From Kordia aestuariivivens (GTDB lineage: Bacteria; Bacteroidota; Bacteroidia; Flavobacteriales; Flavobacteriaceae), in contig NZ_JACGWS010000002.1 in the NCBI RefSeq assembly GCF_014397005.1, positions 372,001 to 436,000 of the forward strand: 64,000 bases of DNA, given 5' to 3'. Both the position numbers and the translations under genes were made by a program. The first letter of the stretch is position 1. Every line of letters begins with the position of its first letter. Below, in pieces: positions 26,339 through 36,374 of this stretch. Below the pieces are notes generated by a model. It was not told the DNA's origin. It made no database searches and worked only from the letters and a program-made list of their open reading frames with translations.

Positions 26339-28609
26339 TTACTTTTTGTAATACGTTTTTAATACTTCTTCCATCTTTTCTACAACCAATTGTGCATTTT
26401 CCTTCGTAAAACATAATGGAGGTTTCGTTTTAAGTACATTATCAAATGGACCATCAGTACTTATAAGTATGTGCTGATTTCTAAGTTCATTTTTGATGTG
26501 AGCTGCTAATTTTGTGTCTGGATCTAAAGCTTCATTCTTTATGATTTCCACACCAATAAACAGTCCTGATCCTCTGACATCTCCAATGCAATCATAGTTA
26601 CTTTGAAGATCCATAAAAAGCGATTTATAAAAATCACCGACAATTTTTGCATTCTCTTGTAAATTTTCCTCTTCGATTACTTCTAATACGGATAAACCTA
26701 TTGCACAGGAAACAGGATTTCCTCCAAAGGAACTAAAAAATTCAACACCTTTACTAAAGGAATCGGAGATTTCATCTGTTGTAATAACCGCTCCCATTGG
26801 ATGTCCGTTTCCCATTGGCTTTCCAATAATTACGATATCAGGAACTACTTCTTGCGCTTCAAAACCCCAAAAGTGATCTCCCAAGCGACCAAATCCAGTT
26901 TGAACTTCATCACTTATACATACTCCGCCTTGTTTTCTAATGACAGGATATAGTTCTTTTAAATATCCTTTAGCTAGCGGTATTTGACCTCCACATCCAA
27001 CTATTGGTTCACTTATAAATGCTGCTATCGGTAGTTCTGATTGTGCTATTTTTTTAATTGCGTCTTTGGCATATAATTGACCTGCACTACCATCATTTGT
27101 TTTGTATGTTCCTCTATATGTATCAGGAATGGGCGTTTTTAAAATATGGTTCTTTTTTCCATCTCCTTTTTCATTACTGAATTTATAATCACTAATATCT
27201 ATAGACAGCTGTGTGTTTCCGTGATACCCATGTTCCATTACCATTATTTTTTCATGTTTGGTGTGCGCATCTACCATTCGCATCGCTAGATCACTTGCGG
27301 CACTTCCAGAATTGACGAAATACACTTTGTTAAGGGATTTTGGAAATTTTGACAACAACTTTTCTGCATACGTTGGTAATAAATCATATAAGTATCTAGT
27401 ATTTGTATTTAATAGTGCCATTTGTTTTTGTCCAGCAGCGACAACTTTTGGATGTGAATGTCCTACATGTGGAATATTGTTGTATGCATCTAAAAAAGTA
27501 TTACCGTGCGTATCATACATGTATTGAAATGCAGCACGTGCCATTGCGATAGGTTGTTTGTAGCTTAACGACAAAATTGGACTAATATGTTTAAGTCTGT
27601 TGTTGATTTCCTCTTCAGTAGTTTTCGGTTGCTTACTTGGCAAGCCAATAGCTTTTCTAAATTGATTTTCTGCATGTGTAGGATTAATTTCTATCCATTT
27701 ATGCAGCATTGCCCAAGCTGGTTTCTCACTAGAAGTGGCATATTCATTGTCAGGATTTGTTTTTCTTGAATTAGCCGAATTACAGACACTTATACAAAGT
27801 CTGGCAGCAATTGTATAATATAAAACCTTTATTTCTTTTTCTTCCAAAGGCAGCACTTCATGATATGATTTTAGAATAATTATAGCCCATTCTAAAGGCT
27901 CTTTTTTATCATAGCAACCATAGGTAATTGCCACGGATAACTCATTGATTAATAAAGAATACGCCAAGTCGCCAAAATCAATGATTCCAGAAATTTTTCC
28001 ATTTTTCACTAATACATTCCACTCATTTGCATCATTGTGAATAATTTGTTTTCTTAAGGCTGGTAAAATTGGAGTTACATTTTCTTCAAATTGCTGAAAA
28101 AAGTAGTTGACAATATTTCTGTCATGCGGATTGGAAATATCAGCAATGTATTTTTTATTCAAATGTAAATATTGAATATCCCATTCCCATTGTCTTGCTT
28201 TAAGGACATAACTATTAAATTTTTGAAATCTAATATTCATTTGTGCAAGAAAAACTCCGAATGACTTAAATAGTTCGCTAGTGGCTTTTGTGTCACCTAA
28301 AAATTCCCCGTCAAGAAAAGAGAGCATTCTGCAAATAGTTGATTCACTATTTATATCTAATACTTTTATAAAATCGCCATTAGCGAACGGAATTGGTTTA
28401 GGAAATTTATCTTCATTTTCCTCTTGTAGGTGCAAGAGTGCTTTGTTTTCAGCTTCAAGAATTGAAAGCAACTCTTTACTGTATTTATAGGTCTTAAAAA
28501 TATTTTTAGATAAACTCCTATCGATAAGATAGTTGACGTTTTCGTAACCATTGAGTCTTTTGATTTCTAACGCACCAAATTCAAATTGTTCTTGTATTAG
28601 TTTTTTCAT
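26339..28609 (-). CDS. Fusion: APH-type kinase + class III aminotransferase-fold enzyme
   Basis: A 756-residue two-domain protein. The N-terminal half (1-330) is an aminoglycoside-phosphotransferase-like kinase: Brenner motif HNDANEWNV (His191, Asp193) and DFGD (211-214). The C-terminal half (340-756) is a class III PLP enzyme with [17 protein letters not shown] and the PLP lysine in [11 protein letters not shown] (Lys597). The same pair occurs as separate human enzymes, hydroxylysine kinase and 5-phosphohydroxylysine phospho-lyase, and ethanolamine-phosphate phospho-lyase is close. So the fusion may phosphorylate an amino alcohol and then eliminate the phosphate. That pathway is an inference. 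Confidence 0.85.
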   Translation of the reverse strand: MKKLIQEQFEFGALEIKRLNGYENVNYLIDRSLSKNIFKTYKYSKELLSILEAENKALLHLQEENEDKFPKPIPFANGDFIKVLDINSESTICRMLSFLDGEFLGDTKATSELFKSFGVFLAQMNIRFQKFNSYVLKARQWEWDIQYLHLNKKYIADISNPHDRNIVNYFFQQFEENVTPILPALRKQIIHNDANEWNVLVKNGKISGIIDFGDLAYSLLINELSVAITYGCYDKKEPLEWAIIILKSYHEVLPLEEKEIKVLYYTIAARLCISVCNSANSRKTNPDNEYATSSEKPAWAMLHKWIEINPTHAENQFRKAIGLPSKQPKTTEEEINNRLKHISPILSLSYKQPIAMARAAFQYMYDTHGNTFLDAYNNIPHVGHSHPKVVAAGQKQMALLNTNTRYLYDLLPTYAEKLLSKFPKSLNKVYFVNSGSAASDLAMRMVDAHTKHEKIMVMEHGYHGNTQLSIDISDYKFSNEKGDGKKNHILKTPIPDTYRGTYKTNDGSAGQLYAKDAIKKIAQSELPIAAFISEPIVGCGGQIPLAKGYLKELYPVIRKQGGVCISDEVQTGFGRLGDHFWGFEAQEVVPDIVIIGKPMGNGHPMGAVITTDEISDSFSKGVEFFSSFGGNPVSCAIGLSVLEVIEEENLQENAKIVGDFYKSLFMDLQSNYDCIGDVRGSGLFIGVEIIKNEALDPDTKLAAHIKNELRNQHILISTDGPFDNVLKTKPPLCFTKENAQLVVEKMEEVLKTYYKK

Positions 28610-28786
28610 CTTTCAAAATGTATTACAATGGTTCGGCTGTGTGTAGTTGTGAAAATATACAATTACGTATAGTCATTGTGACTGTTGTACAAATCTAAGG
28701 TATTAAATTATCGTTCACCTTGATGTATGCCAGGCAAGAAAGTATGCCAAGAGTACTTATTTTCATTCTTTGTAAAAACAGAAATC

Positions 28787-29155
28787 TTAAGTATTACGTT
28801 CACTATGCGGACGATTGTTTGCGTAGTATTCTTTCTTTGCTTTTTTGTTCTTGTAATAACCAACGACAACTAATGACAATGGAAAGAATAAAATAATTCC
28901 AATCCATTTTAAGATGGTTAAAAAAACCTCTAGAAAGCTTTTGTCTACTGAACTTTTATTACTTCTAGTAGTTTCTGAAGAAAAAGTGTTTCCATTAGTT
29001 AGTGCTTGATATTCCGAAAATGTTGCCGTTTTCTTTCGTAACAATTCGTGTGCAGCTGCAGCGGCATATTGATTGTATTCTTTCGGATTTGTTACAATGT
29101 GTGTAAGTTCAGCTTTCGTTTTGTCCTTGAAATTTTTGAGATATTTGTCTTTCAT
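28787..29155 (-). CDS. Small protein with one membrane helix, unknown
   Basis: A 122-residue protein. The N-terminal half is charged and helical (FKDKTKAELTHIVTNPKEYN, YAAAAAHELLRKK). A transmembrane segment follows at about 78-102 (VFLTILKWIGIILFFPLSLV) and then a basic tail. The Ala/Glu helix resembles short repeats seen in Bacteroidota membrane proteins, but no named family is claimed. The 177-base gap before it on the left (28610-28786) shows no gene. Confidence 0.5.
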   Translation of the reverse strand: MKDKYLKNFKDKTKAELTHIVTNPKEYNQYAAAAAHELLRKKTATFSEYQALTNGNTFSSETTRSNKSSVDKSFLEVFLTILKWIGIILFFPLSLVVVGYYKNKKAKKEYYANNRPHSERNT

Positions 29156-29196
29156 TTGTTATATGGTGTCACATAGAGCTTATCAGAGATGTAAAA

Positions 29197-29784
29197 CTAT
29201 TCTTTTCGTAGCCAACCTACAATTTTACTTGCTGGAATTTTCCAGCAATTTTTTTCATGAGTCAAATCGTAAGAAATACGTGTATTACTAAATGGACCAG
29301 CGTTTTGCTGAATGATAAAAACTTTGTTTTCGACAACTTTTGTTACAATTGCTACATGTCCAAAACTATTATACCAAGAACTTGTAAAGACTAAAATATC
29401 ATTTGTTTTTGGTTTCGAACTACTTCCATTTGTGTACTGAATCAAATTTCGTTGTGTATTTAGTTTTCCATCTTTTACATTCGGATTGAAGAAATCTTTG
29501 GCGTGTCCATAACTATCAGGCATTTTATGCTGTAAGTATTCGTAATAATATCGTTTGACAAATTCAACACATTGAAACTCTAAACCAAGATTATAACCAT
29601 CTTTCGTTACATTTCGTGTTTCCACATGGTTTACAGCTCCATTATAATAGACAGAAACATTGTTGAATGCATCCAACTCTTCACCAACAGTTCGGAAAGG
29701 ATTGATGTTTACATGTTGTGATAATTTCAACAAGCCAATACAAAACCCAATAAGAATAAAAAATAAGAGGAATTTTCGTTTCAT
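29197..29784 (-). CDS. CHAP-domain protein, predicted amidase/endopeptidase
   Basis: 195 residues from ATG 29784 (MKRKFLLFFILIGFCIGLLK, a signal or membrane anchor). The frame is open further upstream, but that part lacks a start of comparable quality. The CHAP core has the catalytic Cys in LEFQCVEFVKRYYYEY and the His in SFGHVAIVTKV, followed by FIIQQNAGPFSN. CHAP enzymes cut peptidoglycan crossbridges or form and break glutathionylspermidine-like amides. It partners by direction with the membrane protein at 29802. A decayed paralogue end lies at 25818. Confidence 0.7.
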   Translation of the reverse strand: MKRKFLLFFILIGFCIGLLKLSQHVNINPFRTVGEELDAFNNVSVYYNGAVNHVETRNVTKDGYNLGLEFQCVEFVKRYYYEYLQHKMPDSYGHAKDFFNPNVKDGKLNTQRNLIQYTNGSSSKPKTNDILVFTSSWYNSFGHVAIVTKVVENKVFIIQQNAGPFSNTRISYDLTHEKNCWKIPASKIVGWLRKE

Positions 29785-29801
29785 TTCTAGTAGATTCCTT
29801 G

Positions 29802-30317
29802 CTATACTAATGTTATTGAATACATACAATTAATTGTGAGCAATATAACTCCAACTATAATGACGATCTTATTTCTAAGATTGAAACCGTATTTTTCTTG
29901 AAATGATTTTTTAGTTAACATAACAATACTCATTATTGAAATTATAGTTAATATAATTGCTAAAAGATAATCTGAAATAAATAAATCTAGCGCGTCAGTA
30001 AAACTAAGATAAGTTACAGTTACTATTAATGATGTCAATAAAAGAAGCCAAAAAATAATACTACCAATCCAACCATTTTTATGATTTTGATATAAAGTAA
30101 ATGCTGAAAAAAGACCTATGACTATTAGCATAAAATCAAAATGAAATTCTCTCATAAAAGAAGTTACCGAGAGTTCACCCCAAGTAAACAACTTGTATTC
30201 TATTGGTAATAAAATGGCTGACTTAAATTTTAGATAGAAGAAATAGATTAATATAAGATTTGTTATTAGTTGAACTATCACAATAGCTTTAGTCATTTTA
30301 TAAATATCCTTAATCAT
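29802..30317 (-). CDS. Four- to five-helix membrane protein, unknown
   Basis: A 171-residue hydrophobic protein with helices at about 8-30, 55-75, 82-100, 112-132 and 148-168. Two starts are possible, ATG 30317 or ATG 30296 (MTKAIVIVQ). No motif is recognised. It lies immediately upstream of the CHAP gene in the same direction. Confidence 0.5.
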   Translation of the reverse strand: MIKDIYKMTKAIVIVQLITNLILIYFFYLKFKSAILLPIEYKLFTWGELSVTSFMREFHFDFMLIVIGLFSAFTLYQNHKNGWIGSIIFWLLLLTSLIVTVTYLSFTDALDLFISDYLLAIILTIISIMSIVMLTKKSFQEKYGFNLRNKIVIIVGVILLTINCMYSITLV

Positions 30318-30460
30318 CTTGAGTACATTTGATTTGTTTTAAAGTAAGTAATTTTAGTCTAAAGAAGAAAAAAAACATTTTAAATAGAGTATATAAAAAA
30401 TATCATGAACATTCTATCCTAAATAAATACTTTCGTATTTTTACAAAAACCAAAGAACTA

Positions 30461-31072
30461 ATGAGAGTATTTATACTAGTACTTGTATTGTGCGCCGTAA
30501 GTTGCACGTCAAAACCTTCTAATGAGAAAGCTAAAGATATGGCTTCAACTCAAGAAAAAACTACCAAAAAAACACCTGAAAAAATTATGGAAAAAGGATC
30601 AATTCATCAATTTACAGTGAAAGATATTGCTGGAAAAGACTTTAAATTAGCGGATTTAAAAGGAAAAAAAGTACTCATTGTCAATACAGCTTCCGAATGT
30701 GGATTAACGCCACAATACGAGCAATTACAGGAAGTATACGAAACTTACAAAAATAAAAACTTTACGATAATTGGTTTTCCTGCAAACAATTTTGGCGCGC
30801 AAGAACCTGGAAGCGATCAGCAAATAGCAAAATTCTGTAAAGCAAATTTTGGTGTAACATTTCCAATGATGAGTAAAATTTCTGTAAAAGGAGATGATAT
30901 GCACGAAGTGTATAAATTCTTAACGCAAAAATCACAAAATGGATTGCAAGATTCTGAGGTGGCGTGGAACTTTCAAAAATATCTAATCAACGCAAAAGGT
31001 GAGTTGGAAAAAGTAATTTCGCCACAAACATTGCCAAACGATGAAAGTATTCTGAGTTGGATTGAACAATAA
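30461..31072 (+). CDS. Glutathione peroxidase family lipoprotein
   Basis: 203 residues from ATG 30461. An open frame reaches back to 30329, but the sequence there is Lys-rich and non-conserved, and a lipoprotein signal (MRVFILVLVLCAVSC) begins exactly at 30461. The peroxidatic residue is Cys80 in VNTASECGLTPQYEQL. The other family landmarks follow: GFPANNFGAQEPG (Gln) and VAWNFQKYLI (Trp, Asn). The Cys form, not selenocysteine, generally uses thioredoxin-type donors. Reduces hydroperoxides, here probably in the periplasm. Confidence 0.92.
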   Translation: MRVFILVLVLCAVSCTSKPSNEKAKDMASTQEKTTKKTPEKIMEKGSIHQFTVKDIAGKDFKLADLKGKKVLIVNTASECGLTPQYEQLQEVYETYKNKNFTIIGFPANNFGAQEPGSDQQIAKFCKANFGVTFPMMSKISVKGDDMHEVYKFLTQKSQNGLQDSEVAWNFQKYLINAKGELEKVISPQTLPNDESILSWIEQ

Positions 31073-31209
31073 AAATGATACCTAAACATAACAATATCGC
31101 TTTTTAGTAAGATCATTTCTATCTAGAAAAGATATGCAATTTGCATAATCAGAAAAAAAAGCGATATTTGTATTCTTATGGAACTGTAAGTAATATATAT
31201 TCGGAACCT

Positions 31210-31258
31210 GTCGATGTAGTTCGACCCTTTTAAGTAACCCAATCTTCTTGAGGTTACT
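31210..31258 (+). other. Two hairpins in the leader of the MATE gene
   Basis: Hairpin 1 is GTCGA (31210-31214) with TCGAC (31221-31225). Hairpin 2 is AGTAACC (31233-31239) with GGTTACT (31252-31258), extended inside by CAA/TTG. Neither is followed by a T run, so they are not a simple terminator. They may be a structured mRNA leader. No known riboswitch class is claimed. Confidence 0.35.
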
Positions 31259-31282
31259 GCATTCAATATATAATTTTACAAG

Positions 31283-32692
31283 ATGTCACAAGACCATAAG
31301 TTATCAATCAAACAACTTTATTCATATTTCAAAGAAGCTTTAAAAGGGGCTCAAAATGATTTTACCACTGGAAGCATTCGAAAAGCTATTTTCATGCTTT
31401 CAATTCCTATGATTCTCGAAATGTTGATGGAATCAATATTCGCAATTGTCGATATTGCTTTTGTTTCCCAAGTCAGCACAAATGCCGTTGCAACTATCGG
31501 ACTTACCGAATCTGTAGTTACGCTAGTATATGCTGTCGCCATTGGCGTAAGTATGGCAGCAACAGCAATGGTTGCCCGAAGAATAGGCGAAAAAGATCCA
31601 GATGGCGCTTCAAAAGTAGCAGTGCAAGCACTATTTTTAGGAGTATTCATAGCAAGTATTGTCAGCGTTATTGGAATTCTTTACCCAAAAGAAATCTTAG
31701 GATTAATGGGCGGAGAACCAGAACTTATAGAACAAGGTTACGGGTATACACAAATTCTATTAGGCGGAAACATGACGATCATGTTATTATTTCTGATCAA
31801 TGCAATCTTTAGAGGTGCTGGAAATGCTTCTATTGCTATGAAAGCGTTGATTTTATCCAATGGACTTAATATTATCTTAGATCCAATATTTATTTTCGGA
31901 TTCGGACCAATTCCTGCGTATGGTGTAGAAGGTGCAGCTATTGCTACAACCATTGGACGTGGAAGTGCTGTACTGTTTCAATTAGGAATTCTTTTCTATG
32001 GTTGGAGCGCCATTAAAATCAAATTCAAAGATTTAGTATTGCGAACCACCATTATGATGAATTTGCTAAGAATCTCTTTAGGTGGAATTGGACAATTTCT
32101 CATTGCAACATCAAGTTGGATTTTCTTAATGCGTATCATGTCTGAATTTGGAAGCGATGTTTTAGCAGGATATACAATTGCTATTCGTGTTGTGATGTTT
32201 ACACTATTGCCCTGTTGGGGAATGAGTAATGCCGCGGCAACTTTAGTTGGACAAAACTTAGGAGCAAAGCAACCAAATAGAGCAGAAACGTCCGTTTGGA
32301 AAACTGGAAAATACAATGCTTGGTTAATGGCAATTGTTTCTGTGATCTATTTCATATTTGCCAAAGAAATCATTCGTCTATTTACGGATGAAACTATTGT
32401 GGTAGAAAATGGCGCGTTGTGTTTGCAAATTGTTGCCGTTGGGTATATTTTCTATGGATACGGAATGGTTATCATTCAATCATTCAATGGAGCAGGAGAT
32501 ACGAAAACGCCAACGCATATAAATATTCTTTGTTTTTGGTTATTTCAATTGCCGTTTGCGTATATCGTAGCAATAGAGTTGGAATATGGACCACAAGGTG
32601 TATTTTGGGCAATTACAGCAGCAGAAGTTTTAATTGCGATTGTTGGAATGATCATATTCAAAAAAGGAAAATGGAAGACTATCAAAGTCTAG
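31283..32692 (+). CDS. MATE family efflux transporter
   Basis: A 469-residue membrane protein with 12 helices in two related halves, as in NorM-type MATE exporters. The first half starts SIPMILEMLMESIFAIVDIA and includes VATIGLTESVVTLVYAVAIG; the second has CWGMSNAAATLVGQNLGAKQ. A C-terminal cytoplasmic tail is short (KKGKWKTIKV). It uses a Na+ or H+ gradient to expel drugs or metabolites. It precedes the trans-sulfuration gene by 47 bases; cotranscription is possible. Confidence 0.9.
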   Translation: MSQDHKLSIKQLYSYFKEALKGAQNDFTTGSIRKAIFMLSIPMILEMLMESIFAIVDIAFVSQVSTNAVATIGLTESVVTLVYAVAIGVSMAATAMVARRIGEKDPDGASKVAVQALFLGVFIASIVSVIGILYPKEILGLMGGEPELIEQGYGYTQILLGGNMTIMLLFLINAIFRGAGNASIAMKALILSNGLNIILDPIFIFGFGPIPAYGVEGAAIATTIGRGSAVLFQLGILFYGWSAIKIKFKDLVLRTTIMMNLLRISLGGIGQFLIATSSWIFLMRIMSEFGSDVLAGYTIAIRVVMFTLLPCWGMSNAAATLVGQNLGAKQPNRAETSVWKTGKYNAWLMAIVSVIYFIFAKEIIRLFTDETIVVENGALCLQIVAVGYIFYGYGMVIIQSFNGAGDTKTPTHINILCFWLFQLPFAYIVAIELEYGPQGVFWAITAAEVLIAIVGMIIFKKGKWKTIKV

Positions 32693-32739
32693 GATTATAG
32701 CACATAGTTTTGTAATTTGGGAGCAACAAAATCATCTTT

Positions 32740-33897
32740 ATGAAAAAGAAAAATTTAGGACTCAATACAGTTTGTACACATATAGGCGAAGTTAAAGATG
32801 AACAATTCAAAGGAGCAGTTTCTCCTTTATATATGAGTAGTTCGTATGCGTTTGATGATGTGGATGTAAAGCGGTATCCGCGATATTTTAATACGCCAAA
32901 TCAAGAAGCATTAAGCAAAAAAATAGCCGCTTTAGAACACACAGAAGCAGGAATGATTTTTGGAAGCGGAATGGCAGCTGTAAGCACAAGTTTACTTGCC
33001 TTTTTGCACAAAGGAGATCATATTGTATTGCAAAATGCACTATATGGCGGAACGATGAATTTGGTATTGGAAGAATTTCACAAATACGGAATTGAATATT
33101 CGTTCACGGAAAGTTTGGATGTTAAAGACTTCAAAAAGGCAATCAAAAAGAACACAAAAGTGATCTATATAGAAACGCCTTCGAATCCGTTATTGAAAAT
33201 TACAGACATTCGTAAAGTTGCCAAACTTGCCAAAAAACACAACATTGTCACGATGATTGACAATACCTTTGCAAGTCCTGTAAATCAGTTGCCAGGAACC
33301 ATGGGAATTGATATCATGATTCATAGTGCGACCAAATATTTTGGTGGACACAGTGATATTTTGGCGGGTGCTGTTGCCGCTTCCGCAGAACATATAAACC
33401 AGATCTTTCAATTAGGGAAAAACTTAGGTGGAAGTTTAAGTGATTTTACCGTTTGGATGTTGGAAAGAAGCATGAAAACCTTGGGAATTCGTGTGAAACA
33501 GCAAAACAAGAATGCACTAAAACTCGCAAAATATCTAGATAGACATGGAGCTGTTGCGCGCGTATATTACCCAGGATTGAGATCGCATCCAGATCATGAA
33601 TTGGCAAAATCGCAAATGTCAGGATTTGGAGGAATGCTATCTTTTGAGCTAAAACCAGCATACAATGTGACGAAGTTTTTCAAGTCACTCAAAATGATCA
33701 AACCTTCCATGAGTTTGGCGGGTGTAGAAAGTACCATGTTGAGTCCGACCAAAACATCACATGCATTATTAACACCTGAAGAACGTGCAAAACAAGGAAT
33801 TGCAGATGGTTTAATTCGTTTCTCCGTTGGAATTGAAAATAGAAAAGATATCATTTCAGATATTAATCAAGCGTTAAAAAAGGCGAAGAAAAAATAA
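32740..33897 (+). CDS. Trans-sulfuration PLP enzyme (cystathionine gamma-synthase/lyase family)
   Basis: A 385-residue enzyme of the Cys/Met metabolism PLP family. Conserved parts are GSGMAAVSTSLLAFL, YIETPSNPLLKI, DNTFASPVNQLPG and the PLP lysine Lys199 in HSATKYFGGHSDIL, ending with SLAGVESTMLSPTKTSHA and RFSVGIEN. The family members (gamma-synthase, gamma-lyase, homocysteine-forming enzymes) are not separable from sequence alone. Confidence 0.85.
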   Translation: MKKKNLGLNTVCTHIGEVKDEQFKGAVSPLYMSSSYAFDDVDVKRYPRYFNTPNQEALSKKIAALEHTEAGMIFGSGMAAVSTSLLAFLHKGDHIVLQNALYGGTMNLVLEEFHKYGIEYSFTESLDVKDFKKAIKKNTKVIYIETPSNPLLKITDIRKVAKLAKKHNIVTMIDNTFASPVNQLPGTMGIDIMIHSATKYFGGHSDILAGAVAASAEHINQIFQLGKNLGGSLSDFTVWMLERSMKTLGIRVKQQNKNALKLAKYLDRHGAVARVYYPGLRSHPDHELAKSQMSGFGGMLSFELKPAYNVTKFFKSLKMIKPSMSLAGVESTMLSPTKTSHALLTPEERAKQGIADGLIRFSVGIENRKDIISDINQALKKAKKK

Positions 33898-33918
33898 GTC
33901 ATAATTTTAAATAGATAT

Positions 33919-33950
33919 AAAACCTCAATTAATCACGATTGAGGTTTTTT
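33919..33950 (+). terminator. Terminator after the trans-sulfuration gene
   Basis: AACCTCAAT and ATTGAGGTT form a 9-bp stem with an 8-base loop, followed by T residues, 22 bases after the stop. Confidence 0.85.
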
Positions 33951-34018
33951 ATTAAAAACACAATTCGTTGTTTAGGTTAGCTACGTAACAATTGAATGCA
34001 ATTTTATACTATTAGTGT

Positions 34019-34555
34019 ATGAATATCATTGAAAAATTTATAAAAAAACACAACGGAACGTATTTAAAAGACAATAAGGAAAGTATATATACGCCCGGTG
34101 GAAAATATACCTATCAAACACAAACAGGAATTTTAGAAATTGATGGCAGTAAAATTTATATTAACTTTTCGGAACCTTCAGATGCTGCAAGAACTGCGGA
34201 ACCTATTAAAATTATTTTATGTTTAGATAAAATATATGACACAGAGTTGCATATGTTTCCCAAAAATAGATGGGGAAACGTAAAAGACTTTTTCTTTCCT
34301 AAGAAAACAAAATTTATTCCTAAAAAAGTACGGAAACAGTTCTATTTTGGTGGCGATGTGCATCTTCATAAAAAGCTCGTAAAAAACGAAGCGTTCATTA
34401 AAGATATTCTTTGGGAAATGATTTACGTTCGTACGGCGCAAAAAAAGGAATCTCAAATCATACTTACACCATCGTACGGAATTTATAGTGTGGAACATTT
34501 AGAACAATTAATTCGGATTCTAAAATACATTGCAAAAGTGATAAAGCAATGTTAA
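34019..34555 (+). CDS. Hypothetical cytoplasmic protein
   Basis: A 178-residue basic protein without signal or helix anchor. It begins with a short helix (MNIIEKFIKKHNGTYL), then beta-rich blocks containing ARTAEPIKIILCLD and FPKKTKFIPKKVRKQFYFGG. It ends with a helix. No family recognised. Starts ATG after an AT-rich spacer; not clearly linked to neighbours. Confidence 0.5.
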   Translation: MNIIEKFIKKHNGTYLKDNKESIYTPGGKYTYQTQTGILEIDGSKIYINFSEPSDAARTAEPIKIILCLDKIYDTELHMFPKNRWGNVKDFFFPKKTKFIPKKVRKQFYFGGDVHLHKKLVKNEAFIKDILWEMIYVRTAQKKESQIILTPSYGIYSVEHLEQLIRILKYIAKVIKQC

Positions 34556-34629
34556 TTTCATTTCTAATATTTCAATTTGCACTATATTGTTATTCTTTGA
34601 AAAAATTATAAAAAATAACCAATTACTTT

Positions 34630-35412
34630 ATGAATAAATTACTACTAAGCGCACTTACTTTATTACTGACTACTTTTGATCATAGTCCTAAAGAAAAATT
34701 TAAAATTCTTCGAGAAAACGAAACAGCTACACACGAATTAGGGATTTCTAAATTTTACTTTGTACACCAAACTTTTGCAGATTCTTTTTTTATGCTGAAT
34801 TTACATGAAGAGTTATCGTATAATGAAATGACGACAATTTTACAAAATATATACAATGGAGTAACGCTTAAAGATAGAGTGAGAATAGAATACCAAGAAA
34901 CAACTCCTGCAATAGGTAAAGTAGTTTATTTTACAAAAAAAGATCCTAAAAAAGGAGATATATTTATCATGCTGACAAATTTCAGCAATGCTACTCGAGA
35001 ATTTGAAGAACGTCCAGATCCTAAAGATCAATTAGCAAGATGGTATTTTATGAAAGGTGATAAATTAGTGTATCGAAAAGATTTGTATTCAAAAGAAAAA
35101 GAAGAAGAATGCAAAAAAGGGGAACCTTATGAAATTATCGATTTATATTTATTTGATGATAATGTTGAAAATGACGTGTTAGTGAAGCCGTTGATTGATA
35201 AATTGTTAGCGTCAGATACTAATAGTCTCAACAAATTGTATGGATATTTATACTTATCTGAATATCACTTATCAAAAGGCGATTTAAAAGCCTCAGAATT
35301 AGCAATTCAAAAAATGACAAATTTGTATGAATCTGATTCAGAAATACCTCGCGGATATAGCTTGATTGTAAAAATGGGAACTACAGAACTAGAAATCATG
35401 AAGCGTATGTAG
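34630..35412 (+). CDS. Hypothetical exported protein
   Basis: A 260-residue protein with a short signal-like start (MNKLLLSALTLLLTTF). The remainder is soluble, charged and mostly helical toward the C-terminus (LNKLYGYLYLSEYHLSKGDL, ASELAIQKMTNLYE), like one TPR-type hairpin. Function unknown. Confidence 0.5.
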   Translation: MNKLLLSALTLLLTTFDHSPKEKFKILRENETATHELGISKFYFVHQTFADSFFMLNLHEELSYNEMTTILQNIYNGVTLKDRVRIEYQETTPAIGKVVYFTKKDPKKGDIFIMLTNFSNATREFEERPDPKDQLARWYFMKGDKLVYRKDLYSKEKEEECKKGEPYEIIDLYLFDDNVENDVLVKPLIDKLLASDTNSLNKLYGYLYLSEYHLSKGDLKASELAIQKMTNLYESDSEIPRGYSLIVKMGTTELEIMKRM

Positions 35413-35521
35413 TTTGGAGTAAACAAAATAATGTAATTTTGTAAAAAGCAAAGAACCATAGTATAGCTGATTTTGAATACGTGATTCAAAAAGGTAAATT
35501 GAACGAACTTGGTATTTTGCA

Positions 35522-35581
35522 TTAGGGATAGCAGTGGCATCCTCCCAATTTTTCATTGGGAGATATAACGAATAGCCCGAC
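35522..35581 (+). ncRNA. Flavo-1-like RNA motif
   Basis: The element reads AGGGATAGCAGTGGCATCC, a variable hairpin (CTCCCAAT with ATTGGGAG), then GATATAACGAATAGCCCGAC. This order matches the intergenic motif common in Flavobacteriia that I recall as Flavo-1. The assignment is from memory of the consensus and needs a covariance search. It lies between a hypothetical gene and bshB1. Confidence 0.5.
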
Positions 35582-35646
35582 AATTTGTTTACTGCTTTTG
35601 AGCAAGGAAATAAATTGGAATGCCCAAAAAAAGAATAAGAAAACGT

Positions 35647-36363
35647 ATGAAATTAGATATAGTAGCTTTTGGCGCGCATCCGGATGATGTAGAATTGGGT
35701 TGCGGCGCAACAGTTGCCAAAGAAGTTGCCAAGGGTAAAAAAGTTGGTATTGTCGATTTGACACGAGGCGAACTAGGCACGCGTGGTTCTGCAGATTTAC
35801 GTGATGTAGAAGCCGCAAATGCTGCGAAAATATTGGGTGTGGAAGTCAGAGAAAATCTTGCGTTTGCAGATGGTTTTTTTAAGAATGACAAAGCACATCA
35901 GTTGGAAATCATTAAGATGATTCGCAAATATCAACCAGAAATTGTGTTGTGTAATGCGATTGACGATCGCCATATTGATCACGGAAAAGGAAGTCAATTG
36001 GTGAGCGATGCTTGTTTTTTGAGCGGATTGTTAAAGATTGAAACAGAACTCGACGGAAAACCACAAGAAAAGTGGCGACCAAAACACGTGTATCATTACA
36101 TTCAATGGAAAAATATAGAACCAGATTTCGTAGTTGATGTTTCGGGATATATTGATACAAAGCAAGAAGCGGTGTTGGCGTATAGTTCACAATTTTATGA
36201 TCCGAAGAGCAACGAAGCAGAAACGCCTATAACGAGTAAAAATTTTATTGATAGCATTAACTACCGCGCACGGGATTTAGGTCGCTTAATCGGCGTAGAT
36301 TACGCAGAAGGCTTCACTACGGAACGTTATGTTGCAGTAGCTTCAATTACAGATTTGATTTAA
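35647..36363 (+). CDS. bshB1: Bacillithiol biosynthesis deacetylase BshB1
   Basis: 238 residues from ATG 35647; an ATG at 35620 adds only a Lys/Arg-rich tail. It has the PIG-L/LmbE zinc motif AHPDDVELGCG near residue 11, LTRGELGTRGSADLR, DDRHIDHGKGSQL, and the ending VDYAEGFTTERYVAV, the BshB1 signature. It removes acetate from GlcNAc-malate in bacillithiol synthesis. This is the second PIG-L protein of the window and, unlike the exported one at 2119, has no signal peptide. Confidence 0.9.
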   Translation: MKLDIVAFGAHPDDVELGCGATVAKEVAKGKKVGIVDLTRGELGTRGSADLRDVEAANAAKILGVEVRENLAFADGFFKNDKAHQLEIIKMIRKYQPEIVLCNAIDDRHIDHGKGSQLVSDACFLSGLLKIETELDGKPQEKWRPKHVYHYIQWKNIEPDFVVDVSGYIDTKQEAVLAYSSQFYDPKSNEAETPITSKNFIDSINYRARDLGRLIGVDYAEGFTTERYVAVASITDLI

Positions 36364-36374
36364 ACAATAGCAAT

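Noticed and set aside
30329-30460. N-terminal extension of the glutathione peroxidase
   Set aside because: Lys-rich and unlike the family; a lipoprotein signal begins exactly at the internal ATG 30461.
31200-31282. SAM or guanidine riboswitch before the MATE gene
   Set aside because: The two hairpins do not reproduce a consensus that I can recall for either class.
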